Of a stretch of DNA of 64,000 nucleotides, positions 34,893 through 55,400 are shown in pieces. The notes under the pieces are model-generated. The model was not told the DNA's origin. It ran no database searches and was given only the letters and a program-made list of their open reading frames with translations. The DNA comes from Apus apus (Eukaryota; Chordata; Aves; Apodiformes; Apodidae): assembly GCF_020740795.1 (NCBI RefSeq), contig NC_067283.1, positions 2,755,659-2,819,658 of the forward strand. The letters are read 5' to 3'. Each line of letters starts with the position of its first letter. Within the stretch, counting starts at the first letter, position 1. Position numbers and translations under genes: made by a program.

Positions 34893-35450
34893 CAGGATCA
34901 CAGAATCTGCTGAGTTGGAAGGGACCCATCAGGATCATCAAGTCCAACTCCTGTCCCTGTGTAGGGCACCCCAGGAATCACACCATGTGCCTGAGAGCAT
35001 TATCTAAAAGCTTCTGGAACTCAGGCAAGCTTGGTGCTGTGACCACTGCCCTGGGGAGCTTGTTCCAGTGCTCGACCACCCTCTGGGTGAAAAACCTTTT
35101 CCTGATACCCAACCTAAACCTCCCCTGAGCCACCTTCCTGCCATTTCCCCAAGCCCTGTTGTTGGTCAGAGGAGGGAAGAGATGGGGCAGGTCCTGATCA
35201 GGACCTTCCCTCAGGACCTGCCCCATCTCTTCCCCTGGTGAGGAAGCCATAGACTGCAAGAGGTCACCTCTCAGCCTCCTCTTCTCCAGGCTGAATAATC
35301 CCAGTGACCTCAGCCGTTCCTCATAAGACATCCCTTCCAGACCCTTCACCATCCTCGTGGCTCTTCTTTGAACACTCTCCAATAGCTTGATGACTTTGAC
35401 TGAACTGTACTGCAACCCAGACCTGGCTGCAGACTTTCTTGTCTGTCTGA
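34893..35450 (-). repeat. CR1 retroposon, inverted, with an internal hairpin
   Basis: Reads on the minus strand as the end of CR1 ORF2 ([13 protein letters not shown] motif, frame 34978-35469) and 3' UTR; the 3' end starts at 34893 with ACAGGATCACAGAATC. The ORF part is interrupted by an inverted repeat (35174-35234) absent from other CR1 copies in the window. Confidence 0.9.
35174..35234. repeat. Perfect 24-bp inverted repeat (hairpin)
   Basis: Arm 35174-35197 (GGGAAGAGATGGGGCAGG...) is the exact reverse complement of arm 35211-35234, with a 13-base loop. It lies inside the CR1 copy and keeps the CR1 reading frame open. Confidence 0.9.
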
Positions 35451-36661
35451 GCATATTTCTCTGCTGCACAGTGATGGAAAAGCTACAGGAAACCCATCGA
35501 CATTGATTATCAGAGATGAGTTATTTAATTCATCCAACTCTTAGCCTGTTTCCAGCAGGCCCTTGGAAAAGAGAAGAGCAGGGACTTGACTGTGGGTTGA
35601 ACAGATCATTGTAGTGGAATTCAGATTGGACATCAGGTTAGGTAAATTGTTAGTTCTACCACTCAGCAGGTCAGAGTAGGGCAGCCACTACTGGATGTGG
35701 ATATCTAACATAATCCTTTTACTGTAGAAGAGCAGGTGCATTGTTAAGTTTTAAGAATTTATCATAATATGACTGTTGGACACTTTATCTTGATGTAGCT
35801 TAATCATAAAAGCAGCCCCTCCCTGATTGTTTCCACCAAGGAAAGCTTTGTGGCAGTGAAGGTAATGCCTTTATTTGTGCAGAGCACTGACTTTTGCTGT
35901 GTCATGTAAAGCAAATGGTTGAAGTTGGAGAAAAGGGACATGTGCAAAGTGCAGGTGTGAGAGTAGGCAGCAGCAACTTGATAATCTGCTTTTCAAGAGA
36001 GAAAGTATAGAAGGTTATACTGTAATGGGCTTAAATGGATGAGCAGAGGAAAGCATTTAAAAATCAGCATGTTATACTTTGAGTGCTCTTGGGAACATGT
36101 TTTTATCACATCTGGTTTTGGGTAGCCCCGTGTGGCAGGAGCCAACCTTGCTTTTGCTGTTGGGAGAAACTGTAAGTCTGAAGATGAAGTGGAACCCTCC
36201 AATGGGCACAGTCCCAGGTATTTGAGGGTCCTGTGGTGTGATGGGGGTGGATGTTCAGTCTGTGGCAGGTGTGTGCTGTTGACCAGGATCATGGGGTGAA
36301 CATGACGTGGTGGATGTGGACCTGTGTGATGTACCTGTGTGACAGGAGGAAGCTGAAGAGGAGTCTGGCTAGGCAGGGTGCCCCTGAGTGCAGCACAGAG
36401 CAGCGGGCTTACCCCTGCTGGGACTCCCTGTGACCTGTGGTCAGCAGCTCTCCTGTCTGCTGAGCTGTTCTGTCCTGGGGGATCTCATGGCAATAAAGCA
36501 ACATCATCATTGTGCTGCAAGTGGGTGAGATGTGGGTGGCACTGGAGAAGCTGTGGGTGGTGGGAGGGGGAGCTAGAAATGAGTTTCATACAGAGGAAGT
36601 GCAGCTTTGACAGACGTGGTAATTATTGTTGTTTTTTCTCTTGTTAATTGCTCTTAAATAG

Positions 36662-36793
36662 GCTAAGTCTGTCCTTAAGAATCTAAGTTTCTGCTTGCGT
36701 GGCAATGCTGCACCCTTCAGAGAAGAGGACTTGTTTACTGGTAGCAAGGACATGGTCAGACAAAGTACCACCCCTCGTCGTTACAAGTCACGG
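36662..36793 (+). CDS. Candidate internal coding exon, unidentified protein
   Basis: Bounded by acceptor TCTTAAATAG (ends 36661) and strong donor GTGAGT at 36794. Exactly 132 bases, open in only one frame and open for all 44 codons. The peptide starts AKSVLKNLSFCLRGNAAPF and contains REEDLFTGSKDMVRQSTTPRR. The composition is protein-like, with a basic Ser/Thr-Pro end that could be a phosphorylation site. I cannot assign a family. The EDLF and TTP order faintly recalls the cohesin regulator sororin, too weakly to name it. Confidence 0.45.
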
Positions 36794-36932
36794 GTGAGTC
36801 CAAAAAGTGAATTTGCTTAGGTAAACAGAAGTAAATAGTTGTATGATGTGTTGGATTTTCTAACTAAATATATTGTATAACCACGTAACAAAAAAACCCC
36901 AAACATCACCTGAAGGGAACGCTACATTACAG

Positions 36933-37130
36933 ATGGAGCAGCTCTCAGTACAGGAGAGTAATCCTCTGTTCATGGAAGTCATCAGTTTCTCCTCCAGTCT
37001 GGCTGTGCCTCTTGTCAAGGGCATTTGTGAAACCACAAAGTCTTCTGAAGAGCAGCTGCTGGAAGTTACTGTGGACAAAAAAATAGTCTTAGATTGTATT
37101 AAATTAATGCATTTAGATGCTGGTGTTTAA
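36933..37130 (+). CDS. Candidate terminal exon with overlapping polyA signals, unidentified protein
   Basis: Frame continues from the exon at 36662-36793 if spliced at TTACAG (ends 36932, weak pyrimidine tract). It reads MEQLSVQESNPLFMEVISF ... LMHLDAGV and stops at 37130. Two overlapping AATAAA signals (37131-37136, 37136-37141) start directly after the stop, so the 3' UTR would be only tens of bases. The protein is not recognised. Alternatively, a donor GTGAAA at 37027 would make this an internal exon whose phase fits the exon at 40162. Confidence 0.4.
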   Translation: MEQLSVQESNPLFMEVISFSSSLAVPLVKGICETTKSSEEQLLEVTVDKKIVLDCIKLMHLDAGV

Positions 37131-37141
37131 AATAAAATAAA

Positions 37142-40100
37142 TGGCCCAGTAGCCCAGGAGTGTTCTTAATGGTAACTGGTCTATGGAACCCATCTATTGA
37201 ACAAGCATCTCATAAATGTACTTCTCCCCTCGTGCCCCACCTTAAGTGGTGCTCTTTGATATGATTTTGACCCAGCTCCCTCAGAGAGATCTGACAGACT
37301 CAATTCCTTTTTCTCAGAAAAAAAGTTTCTTAATTCTTTGTCTGCTGAAAGGAACATTTCCCTTTGGTGCTGCACTAGGCCTTTTAGGTGGTATGAAATG
37401 GGGATTTAGAAGGAAGCTTCCAGTAATCTGCCATTTCTATGGTATTCTTCCTGATATTAAAAGATATCTGAATAACTTGCCTGTTATCTCCTGTGGGTTT
37501 AGTTTTTGACATATCTCTTTCAGCTGGGATATGCCAAAACTTCAGCTGGTTGGTTTCCCAGGTAACCCTAGGATTCAGATTTGTTTGTTTTTAGTAGTTT
37601 CAGAGAATTACTAGCAGTGCATCCTGACTGGGTTAACCAGTTTCAGTGTGCTGTAGGGTAAGATGGCTGTAGCTGGGAGTTAGGAAAAGGCAAGAAAGCT
37701 AAACAAATGCTTTTTCTTATCTTTGCTTTATCTTACCAAGAGAAACAAGAAATAAACAGGAAACATTTATCCTGCCAAGAAATCAGAGACAAATACACTC
37801 AGTATAGGGATAATAATACTGTGCAGTGATGTTGTGTACTGTGGTTATGGCAGATGTTTATAAAAAGCATCTGGGAGCAATGGTCTGTAACAGTGAGTTC
37901 CTGCAGTTTTAGGTTGACAGGCTGTAAAAGGCTTTTTCCTAGTTTAGCTCAAGTGCTTTTTGGTAAATCAAGGTATTTCTGTCAGATGGGACTTTATGTA
38001 TAGGTCAATAAAAGTAATTTTGTCTAATTCTATAATGAAGCAAATCTTTAGCTCTGATTTATATTATTTTGAGCTTATAATATGCCCTTTCAGAGAGTTA
38101 GTCTGATGTAAGCCATAGACTGTTTTCCCCTCCAAACAGGAGGAGAGTGAAGCCTTGTTGAGTTTATTTTAGTCTGTGTCCTCTAATTCTCTAGTTCAGC
38201 AGAATTCCCCAGATAACACAGCATCCCTGCAGGCGTTCCATAGCATTGCAGAATGTAGTGGTCACTAGGAAAACCCCTACAACTGCTTCCACTCTGCTCG
38301 AGGGGCCTTCCCTGCTCTGTCAGCAGCAATTACCATCTCAGAATAGATGGCTGCAGTCTTGAACTCTTTTCCGTACTTCGCTGGACAGCACACAAAACAT
38401 TTCCAGTAATGAAAAACATTATTGGAGTCTTCAGCTATTCAGAGTGCTGTTAAATCTTTGGACAAAGGATTTCTAGAAGGTCACAGATCTGTCTTCTAGC
38501 TGCCCATCTCAGGCAGTGCTGGTGAGACAAACCTCTTTCTGCGGGAAATGTGCCTGGTGTCAGTGTCTGAAGGTACAGTGGGGACACACTGGCACTTCTG
38601 TGCATCTTCTCTCCTGACTGCACAAGGTCCTGAGCAACCTGCTCTGAGCAGGAGCCTTGATTCCAAAAGTCCCTTCCAACCTGCTCTGAGCAGGAGCCTT
38701 GATTCCAAAAGTCCCTTCCAACCTCAGCTGTTTTGAGATCTCTGCCATGCAGGATCCTCTATTCCCAAAACAACTTACTAATTATCAAGTCCTTTACCAA
38801 GATTTCACCTGCATCTACGTGCCTGGCAGCTGTGCTAGCTTGGCACTTGATTGAGGGATGGGAGGAGAATGGGAAGAGCAGGGAGTTAGAGGGAGTAACA
38901 GCTTTTCTCAAGGTCTTTGCCCTCACTGCTTGAGCAGTGAAACCATCCACATAATAGCAGCAAACCCTTAGCAAACAGCCTGGGCAAAGCAGAAACACAG
39001 AGAGAAAGGCAGCAAAAAGTGAGGCAGTGTGTAGTGGAGCATGGGACTCTTATCACAGCTGCCCTAACAATATCAGTGCCTAATAGCTTTGATACTATTT
39101 AGTTTTCATATCTATAGCTGAAATGTTAACATTACACTGATTAAGTTCTTCTGTTTTGGTTCTCTTTAAATAAACTTTGGAAGAGCTGTATGAAGCTTTT
39201 TGGAAACAGTGAATATGTTTTTGGTAAATGCTTCAGTTTGCTTACTCCTCAGTTGTGATGAGCTTCTTGCAGAAGTTAAAAGCCCTTAGATGTGACTTAA
39301 GTGTCAAATATCTTGGAAAAAGGTGGTTCAGTTTCATATGCAGGTAGGGAGTTTAGTACATGCATGTTCCCATTTTGCAGGAAAGAGCAGAAGCTGTGTC
39401 TTGTTGTGCTTTGAAAGAAGAAAGATCATCAAGGTAATGTATCTAGCTTTTAGATGGGACAAGGCTTTATCTAGGGTACATGAAGTACCTTCTCTACTGA
39501 TCTTCAGTCACATTGTCCTGTACAACTCACATTAGCAGTGATTAATGGCTCTGGAAAAAAAAAAAAAGATAAATCCATTAGTTACAGATCCTATTTTTAA
39601 TCTATGCAAAACTATTTTATACTCTAGCCAAGGAGCTTAATTTATCTCTTGTGTGTTGCTTTGTAAGTCAGCTAAACAAGACTGGGGCCCAGGCTTTGGC
39701 ATGTGCCTGTTGATAAATTGTTGCTGAAGTTTTGGCCTGAGCAAGCTACTGCTTTCCTAAAGGATGCTTGTGTGTGGGTCAGGAGTAATTTGTAGCAGAC
39801 AGTGTGGATACCACCAGCTTCCTTTTCTGCAGGTCAAGAATGTACCTGTAGCACACAAGCACTATGGTGCCATTTAGTCCCTGGGCCAGGGAGTTGTTGT
39901 CTCTTATTAATGATAGTGACAGTGTGTTTGTATGGAGTGTTACAGAATGTGTGTCTAGTCCCTACAGGGTTATAGTACCTGTGATTCTGTTTTTTAATAG
40001 GGATGTTTGGGTGTGTAAGACATGTTTATAGCAACTGATAAGCCCCCAGTGTAACCTTTTTTTTTTTTTTTTTAATTCAAAAAGTTCACCTAAGGGTTGT

Positions 40101-40161
40101 TCTGCCCTGCTTGTTGTAGGAGGACACTTGTCCAGGTAATATTTCTTTACTGCTTTTTCAG
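37142..40161. other. Intergenic or intronic; minor candidate exons only
   Basis: Two very short segments have good splice borders: 37524-37561 (CTCTTTCAG / GTAACC) and 39381-39433 (CCATTTTGCAG / GTAATG). Both are open in at least one frame, but neither can be joined in phase to the stronger candidates. Otherwise a CR1-like tail with a 42-bp duplication (38.64-38.72 kb) and AT-rich sequence. Confidence 0.35.
38636..38719. repeat. Perfect 42-bp tandem duplication
   Basis: Two identical 42-base copies (38636-38677 and 38678-38719), each holding the 15-base palindrome CCTGCTCTGAGCAGG. The unit resembles the 3' end of a CR1 ('AAAAGTCCCTTCCAACC'). Confidence 0.9.
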
Positions 40162-40235
40162 ACAAGACCCAGGAAGGCAGATCTTCCAAGTCCATGGCAG
40201 CTTTCACTAAACCAAATTCCAGCCCAGGATTTATA
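40162..40235 (+). CDS. Candidate internal coding exon, unidentified protein
   Basis: Excellent borders: acceptor CTGCTTTTTCAG and donor GTAAGC at 40236. In the frame KTQEGRSSKSMAAFTKPNSS (then PGFI) it ends in phase 0 and joins directly in frame to the exon at 40506. The frame is rich in Ser, Lys and Pro, as in a disordered region. A second frame is also open, so coding sense is not proven. Confidence 0.4.
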
Positions 40236-40505
40236 GTAAGCAAGATTTTCCTTCTCTACTTTTGAGAAGAGGGGAGAAACAAACCCTAAATTTACTTAGC
40301 TTTTTTTTTTTTTTTTAAGAACAGGGCAAAAAAGGGTGGAATGATCAATATTCAACTTTTGTGCTTTTATTTATATCTAATAACTTTGGAAAGCTCTAGC
40401 TGTAAAAAAACTTTTGAAGTGTCTCTAGAGAGACTGACTGCATCAGGCTGGATTCAGACAGTGTTTATTTCCCTTAAACCTTCTGTTTTCTGTTGGCTTG
40501 TTCAG

Positions 40506-40614
40506 GGCTTCAGAGGTATTTCTCCAGTAGCAAGCACCAACCTCACAGAGCTGACAAGTATGACTCCTAGTGACAATGCAATTTTTACCTCCGATGCAAT
40601 AAAATGGGAGTTTA
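40506..40614 (+). CDS. Candidate internal coding exon, unidentified protein
   Basis: Pyrimidine-rich acceptor (TTGGCTTGTTCAG) and strong donor GTGAGT at 40615. 109 bases, open in one frame only: GFRGISPVASTNLTELTSMT through AIKWEF. Joined to the preceding candidate exon it gives ...SPGFIGFRGISPV..., again faintly like the FGF/SPV region of sororin. It ends with one base of a codon and does not match the phase of the first MEIOC-like exon at 42615, so it may belong to another gene or to an unseen exon chain. Confidence 0.45.
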
Positions 40615-41204
40615 GTGAGTCAGTTTAAATGTTTTTAAGAGGGCCCAGTCATCATTGTAGCACCACTTGTTCCTTTCAGGTTGTGCTTTTTAGCCTTTTC
40701 AGGATTTGAATGACTATGTGGTTGAGATCCCTCTGCAGTTATTCAAGAAGGGTTTAACAAATGGTTGCATTTGTTGGATCTAAGACTAGTTTGACCATCC
40801 TGATGAAAGAACCTTTTTTTTCCCTTGGCTTTTTGTACCTATTCCATCTGTATTTACAACCACCATTGTGACAGAAGTTAATTGTCAATTTTATCTTCAG
40901 AGTCCTAAAAAAATTCTGGCTTTCCATCCGTGGCAGCCAGGTGTTCAGAATTCAGCCTGTCAGAGTGAGCTAACTGCTTGGTTGGTTTTTTTTGCAGTAC
41001 ATTCAGAACTTCTGCTGCTGCCAGGCTGCACACAAAGGGCATCCACCAGCAGCAGTTCTTTACACTCCTGTTAAGATCCTAGCACTGTGTCTCTCTGTTT
41101 GTAACAAGAGACTTGGAAAAATGGACAAACCTGCCCAGCAGGAGGGCTTTGCTAGAGGAGTGACCTGCATGACATAATCTTTTTTATTTTAACTGGTTGG
41201 TTTT

Positions 41205-41725
41205 GTTGAAAGCCTTTGTGGCCAACACATCCATCACAATCCTGCCCCTCTACTTGGGCTTGGTGAGGCTACACCTCCAGCACTGGGTACAGTTTTGGGT
41301 GCTGCAGGATAGCAAGGACATGGAGGTGCTGGAGAGGGTGCAGAGAAGGGCAGCTAGGCTGATGAGGGGTCTGGAGAACAGGTCTTATGAGGAGAGGCTG
41401 AGTGAGCTGGGGCTGTTCAGCCTGGAGAAGAGGAGGCTGAGGGGAGACCTCATTGCTCCCTACAACTACGTGAGAGGGGCCTGTAGAAAGGAGGTGTGTG
41501 TTGGCTTCTTCTCCCTGGGAACCAGCAATAGGACAAGAAGAAATGGGGTCAAGCTGTGCCAGGGGAGGTACAGGCTGGATATTAGAAAAAAATTATTCAC
41601 AGAAAGAGTGGTGAGACATTGAAACAGGCTGCCCAGGGAGGTGGTGGAGGCACCATCCCTGGAGATGTTCAAAACAGGGGTAGACATGATGTTTCATAAG
41701 ATGGTTTAGTGGTTAGGGGTTGTAG
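41205..41725 (+). repeat. CR1 retroposon with remnant polymerase C-terminus
   Basis: The + strand frame 41197-41622 reads the CR1 ORF2 end ([29 protein letters not shown]). The 3' UTR ends near 41725 with a TTTCATAAGATGGTTTAG-type end unlike the octamer tails. Inactive fragment upstream of the MEIOC-like gene. A further short CR1 tail piece follows at about 41890-41975. Confidence 0.9.
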
Positions 41726-42635
41726 GGTGGATCAGCCAGAAGAGAAAGGGGAAAGCTTAGGGGTGAGTGCAGTTGCCTTTTGGGAGGTTACAGAGAAGGT
41801 GTTCCAGACTGTTTTGAATACCTTTTATTAAAAAAAGACCACAACAGATGGTAGAAAAAATTGCCTGGAGGTGAAATGTTGGGATCTCAAAACTCAACTG
41901 GGCAAGTTTGAGTGACCTGATCTAACTGGGTTAGATCAGAACCCCAGAGGTCCCTTCCAACTCAGAGCAGGTTTCTGATACCTACTTAAACCTTTCTCAA
42001 TCCCAGGTTCTGCTCCTAGTTGAGCTACCTCACAAAGCACAGCTTCCCATGTTATTTAGATCTCCTATTGTTTATCTTTGGATACTTTATCTTTAATAGT
42101 CTTTTCACTTAAAGACAGATTACTTTTCTTACCCACATTTTGCTCTGTGAAATGTGCAGATGTCCTCCCCTGCTTACTTTAGGCTCTCTGTTGCAATATG
42201 TTGTCTTTTCAGGGACATGGCAGGGATAATTGCTCTTCCCTTTGTTTTCTCAGAAGAAGGGGTGTGTTTGCCTGTGATATGTGCATTTCCAGTCATATAG
42301 GCTGGAAGATTCTGAGCTTGTGATCATAGTACTTAGACACCTACCATGTGAAAACTGTAGAGAATTCCTGTAATTGTATAGTAAGTCATGTTATTATTTA
42401 CTTATTTATTTTTAAAAGATGAATACATTTGTCAGATTTGGACTACTTGCAGGTAGGGGAGGGAAGAAGCTTTAGACTGTTTCCTTTTGTCACATTTCAT
42501 TTTCCTGAGAAATGGTTTAGATCAAGCTATAAAAGGAACAGTTTGCTTTGTTGCCTTTACTGCTCATTGACATACACATCTAATGTCAAATGTTTCCTTC
42601 TCTTTTTCATATAGGTAAATAGCAAGATACAAAGA

Positions 42636-52430
<9,795 letters not shown>

Positions 52431-55400
52431 CAAGTGATAATAGTAGCAAAAAGGAGGCAGGAGGCTGAGGATGAGGAGGGAAGGGCCAAGTGTCCTGCAA
52501 AGTGCCACAGAAGGGGGTTTTGGTAGGTTATCAAAGAGCTAAAGGGTTAATATAAATGATCAGGGCTGCAGTTCTATTACTGTTGAGAGACACATTGTGT
52601 TCATGCAATTTTAATATTGCTGGTATTGTAACATCTGCCACGTCAGAATTTCATGATGAAGGGGAACTAAACAATAACTGAGCATTTCCTTGTGTGCTTA
52701 TCCAAAGCTGTGGATCAGCTCTCAGTCAAGCCATGACCTGAGAAACCAGAGTGTGGTAGAACTTAATTCTCTCTTTTTTTGTTTTGTTAGTGATACAATT
52801 TAGCATAGTTAAACAAAAATCCATTTGAAAGGTACTTCATAATCGTTCAGGGCTTATTTTGCACCATGGTATAGTTCTTTTAAGTGCCAAAAGTCATCAC
52901 TAAGTCAGAGCAATCCACACTCCTTTGTGACAGGGAATCAGGTCGTTCAGGTTATCAGTTTGGCAAGAATAATCAGTGTTTAAAAGTCGATTGTGTGAGA
53001 TGCTTCAGAGGTTGTGCTGCTAAACCACTGCAAACTGAGCTTTTCTGTAGCATAATCCGTGGAAAAGTTTGCATTTAAAACAATGTAGATTTGCAGCCAG
53101 TACTGCGTTGAAATCCACATTAGCAGATGGTATCAAATTGTCACTCAGGATTAGAAATTATATTTATTGATTCCTCAGTGGGTTAAAAAACAGTAACTAT
53201 ATAAGTTAGTGTGCACTTCATTACAAAATATTGTTTGTTATTGATGTAAGCTCACGGTACTAGAGTTTTCAGAAACATTCCATATTTATTTCAATGTGTT
53301 TATTGAATGTTTATTTAAAATTCTATTTTAGTAATAGAAAGTTGGATATTTTGCCAAATCTTCCAAATAATCAGATGTAACGATTTACTCAGGAAATATG
53401 TATATTATATAAATATACACATGGTATATAGGGATTTTTTTTGGGGAAAGGATGTTTGCAAAATATTTACACAAAGCTAACTGTATACTAGGTTACCAAA
53501 GCTGTTTAACTGGTTATTTTTTTCGCATGGGAGATTTAATATATTTCATTGCTGTTAATTAGTCTCCATACTGTGGCTTAGACAATCAGAAGTCTTATGC
53601 ATTGGTGTGAGTGTCCAGGGTGAGAATTAGAAAAGAATGAGTCATTCAAGTTTTGTTCTTAGGACACTTATAAATATTTTAATGCTTTACCAGCTGTCTT
53701 ACTGTTACACAGTCTCTTAACATGTACTAATAACCAACTAAGGTTCGTAGGTATCAGCATGTTAATTAATGGCTTTGGAGAGCAGCTCTTATTTTAAGGG
53801 TGAATTAAGTTGGGGATATAAACAAAGTTTGAAAGACAATAATGAAGAGGATTATGTTCCATAGTGTTCGATGTTGAATTCGACATTTTGTGGGTAAATA
53901 TGTGATTGTTTCCATATATATGTTACTTGCAAAATGGTTCTGTAGTTGTTGGATCTGTGGGTGTTTCTAGAGCAGATGTTGTCTCCATAGCACCATCATT
54001 AGCTGTGATGGGGCAGTAGCTCTGTGACTTTGTAGGAACAAGTTACAGAAGCCTCATTATAAGCCACTGAATAAAGTTTAAAAATAGAAATCAGAATATT
54101 AGTATAGCAAGATGATGAGGTTATTTTCCCTAAAAAAAAATAAAAAGTAAAAAAAAAAGTTAATTCAACTTAATATTTTCAGCCTTAGCCTAAATAACAG
54201 GTGGTGGGGAGAGTAATTTTAGTGTGAGTGTTTTCTTTGTGTGCAAGTGCAATTGGTTTGCACAAGCTAATTTAAGAAGGTTGCATTTGCATTTGTGAAA
54301 CTAATTAACTATCCTCCATGGTTTAAAAAGTGGAGTCTACAGTATTTCAGTTAATGAATGATTTTGCTTTTTAATGATGATGCCTGTGTTGACAGGAAAT
54401 CAGAATTTGAAAGTCTTGATCAGCTTTTTTTCGTTTACAGAACAATTGTAGTCCTGCAGGATTGTTTTGCAGTGGTGAATGTACAGGGCTAGTAGGTCCT
54501 TAGTGTATTGCTCGTGTGTTAATTATTATTGTGAAGGAATGTGGTCTTAATTGGTTCATAATCTAGTTAATGTGCCTTTAACAGTCTCAATTTTCAAAAA
54601 TGGCAAATAGCTGTGTGCTCACTTCTGTTTGCAATTGCTGTTTAAACCTGCATTTGAAAAGGGTTCCAGGGTGGCTGCGTTTGGCTGCAGCCGACAATTA
54701 GTACAGGCTGTTAATGTTGTCCCTGGATCGGATTGCCCCGTGATGGGCTCTTTAACAAGCGTGAAGCACCGTAGTTGTGGAGAGTCCCCACAGGCCAAAC
54801 GTGTCGGTGTCAGATGTTCCTTCTCATGCCCTACAAGTGCAACCAGCAGGCGCTCGGATTTCATTCTGCCTTGCTCTTGTTTTCTTCATAGAAAACTCTG
54901 GGTCTTCATACCAACATGATTTTGTGCCCATTTCTTCAAATCATTTGATATGGACAGCACTGTAAGAAGTCCTTTCAGAATCCTTCAGTTCAGTTGCTTT
55001 CTTACAAACCCTTTTATACTGCAGGGGTAAAGCACTGTATTTTGTAAAACAACCACCAGGAGTTCCAGCAGCTCTGCTACAGTCATAGTTTTTTCTTTTG
55101 TTGTTTTTTTTTTTAATCTGCCTAGTATTTAATTCGGCAGCAATGTACACATTCTGTAAGTACTGCACTGAATTTTTGGGATGAGTAAGTATCAGTCGAA
55201 TGCTTCTGGGTTGAGGGATTAATTATATTAATATACTGTTGACTTCAGTGGAGGCAGAGTTAAGGTATTAGGTCACGCTTAAAGCCAGAGAGGTGGTTTT
55301 GATTTGGAGCTGGGTTTGATTTTTAAAATCCTCAGCCCTCCCTGATTTGTGGAGTAATCAGATGAGATTTAGTTTATTCCCTCCTTCTTCCCCCACCTCA

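Larger units (their letters stand above)
28111..36661. other. Gene-poor interval (probable introns), no confident exon
   Basis: About 8.5 kb with no exon I can defend. A possible exon at 31331-31417 has a good acceptor (TTTCTCTGTAG) and donor (GTGAGT) but stops in all three frames, so it could only be untranslated. Simple repeats are at 29895-29981 and 31023-31054. One CR1 lies at 34.89-35.45 kb. Confidence 0.45.

Noticed and set aside
41197-41622. Open frame of 141 codons that looks like a gene
   Set aside because: It is the C-terminal end of the CR1 polymerase in a truncated retroposon, as are the frames at 19113-19559, 34978-35469 and 61935-62270.
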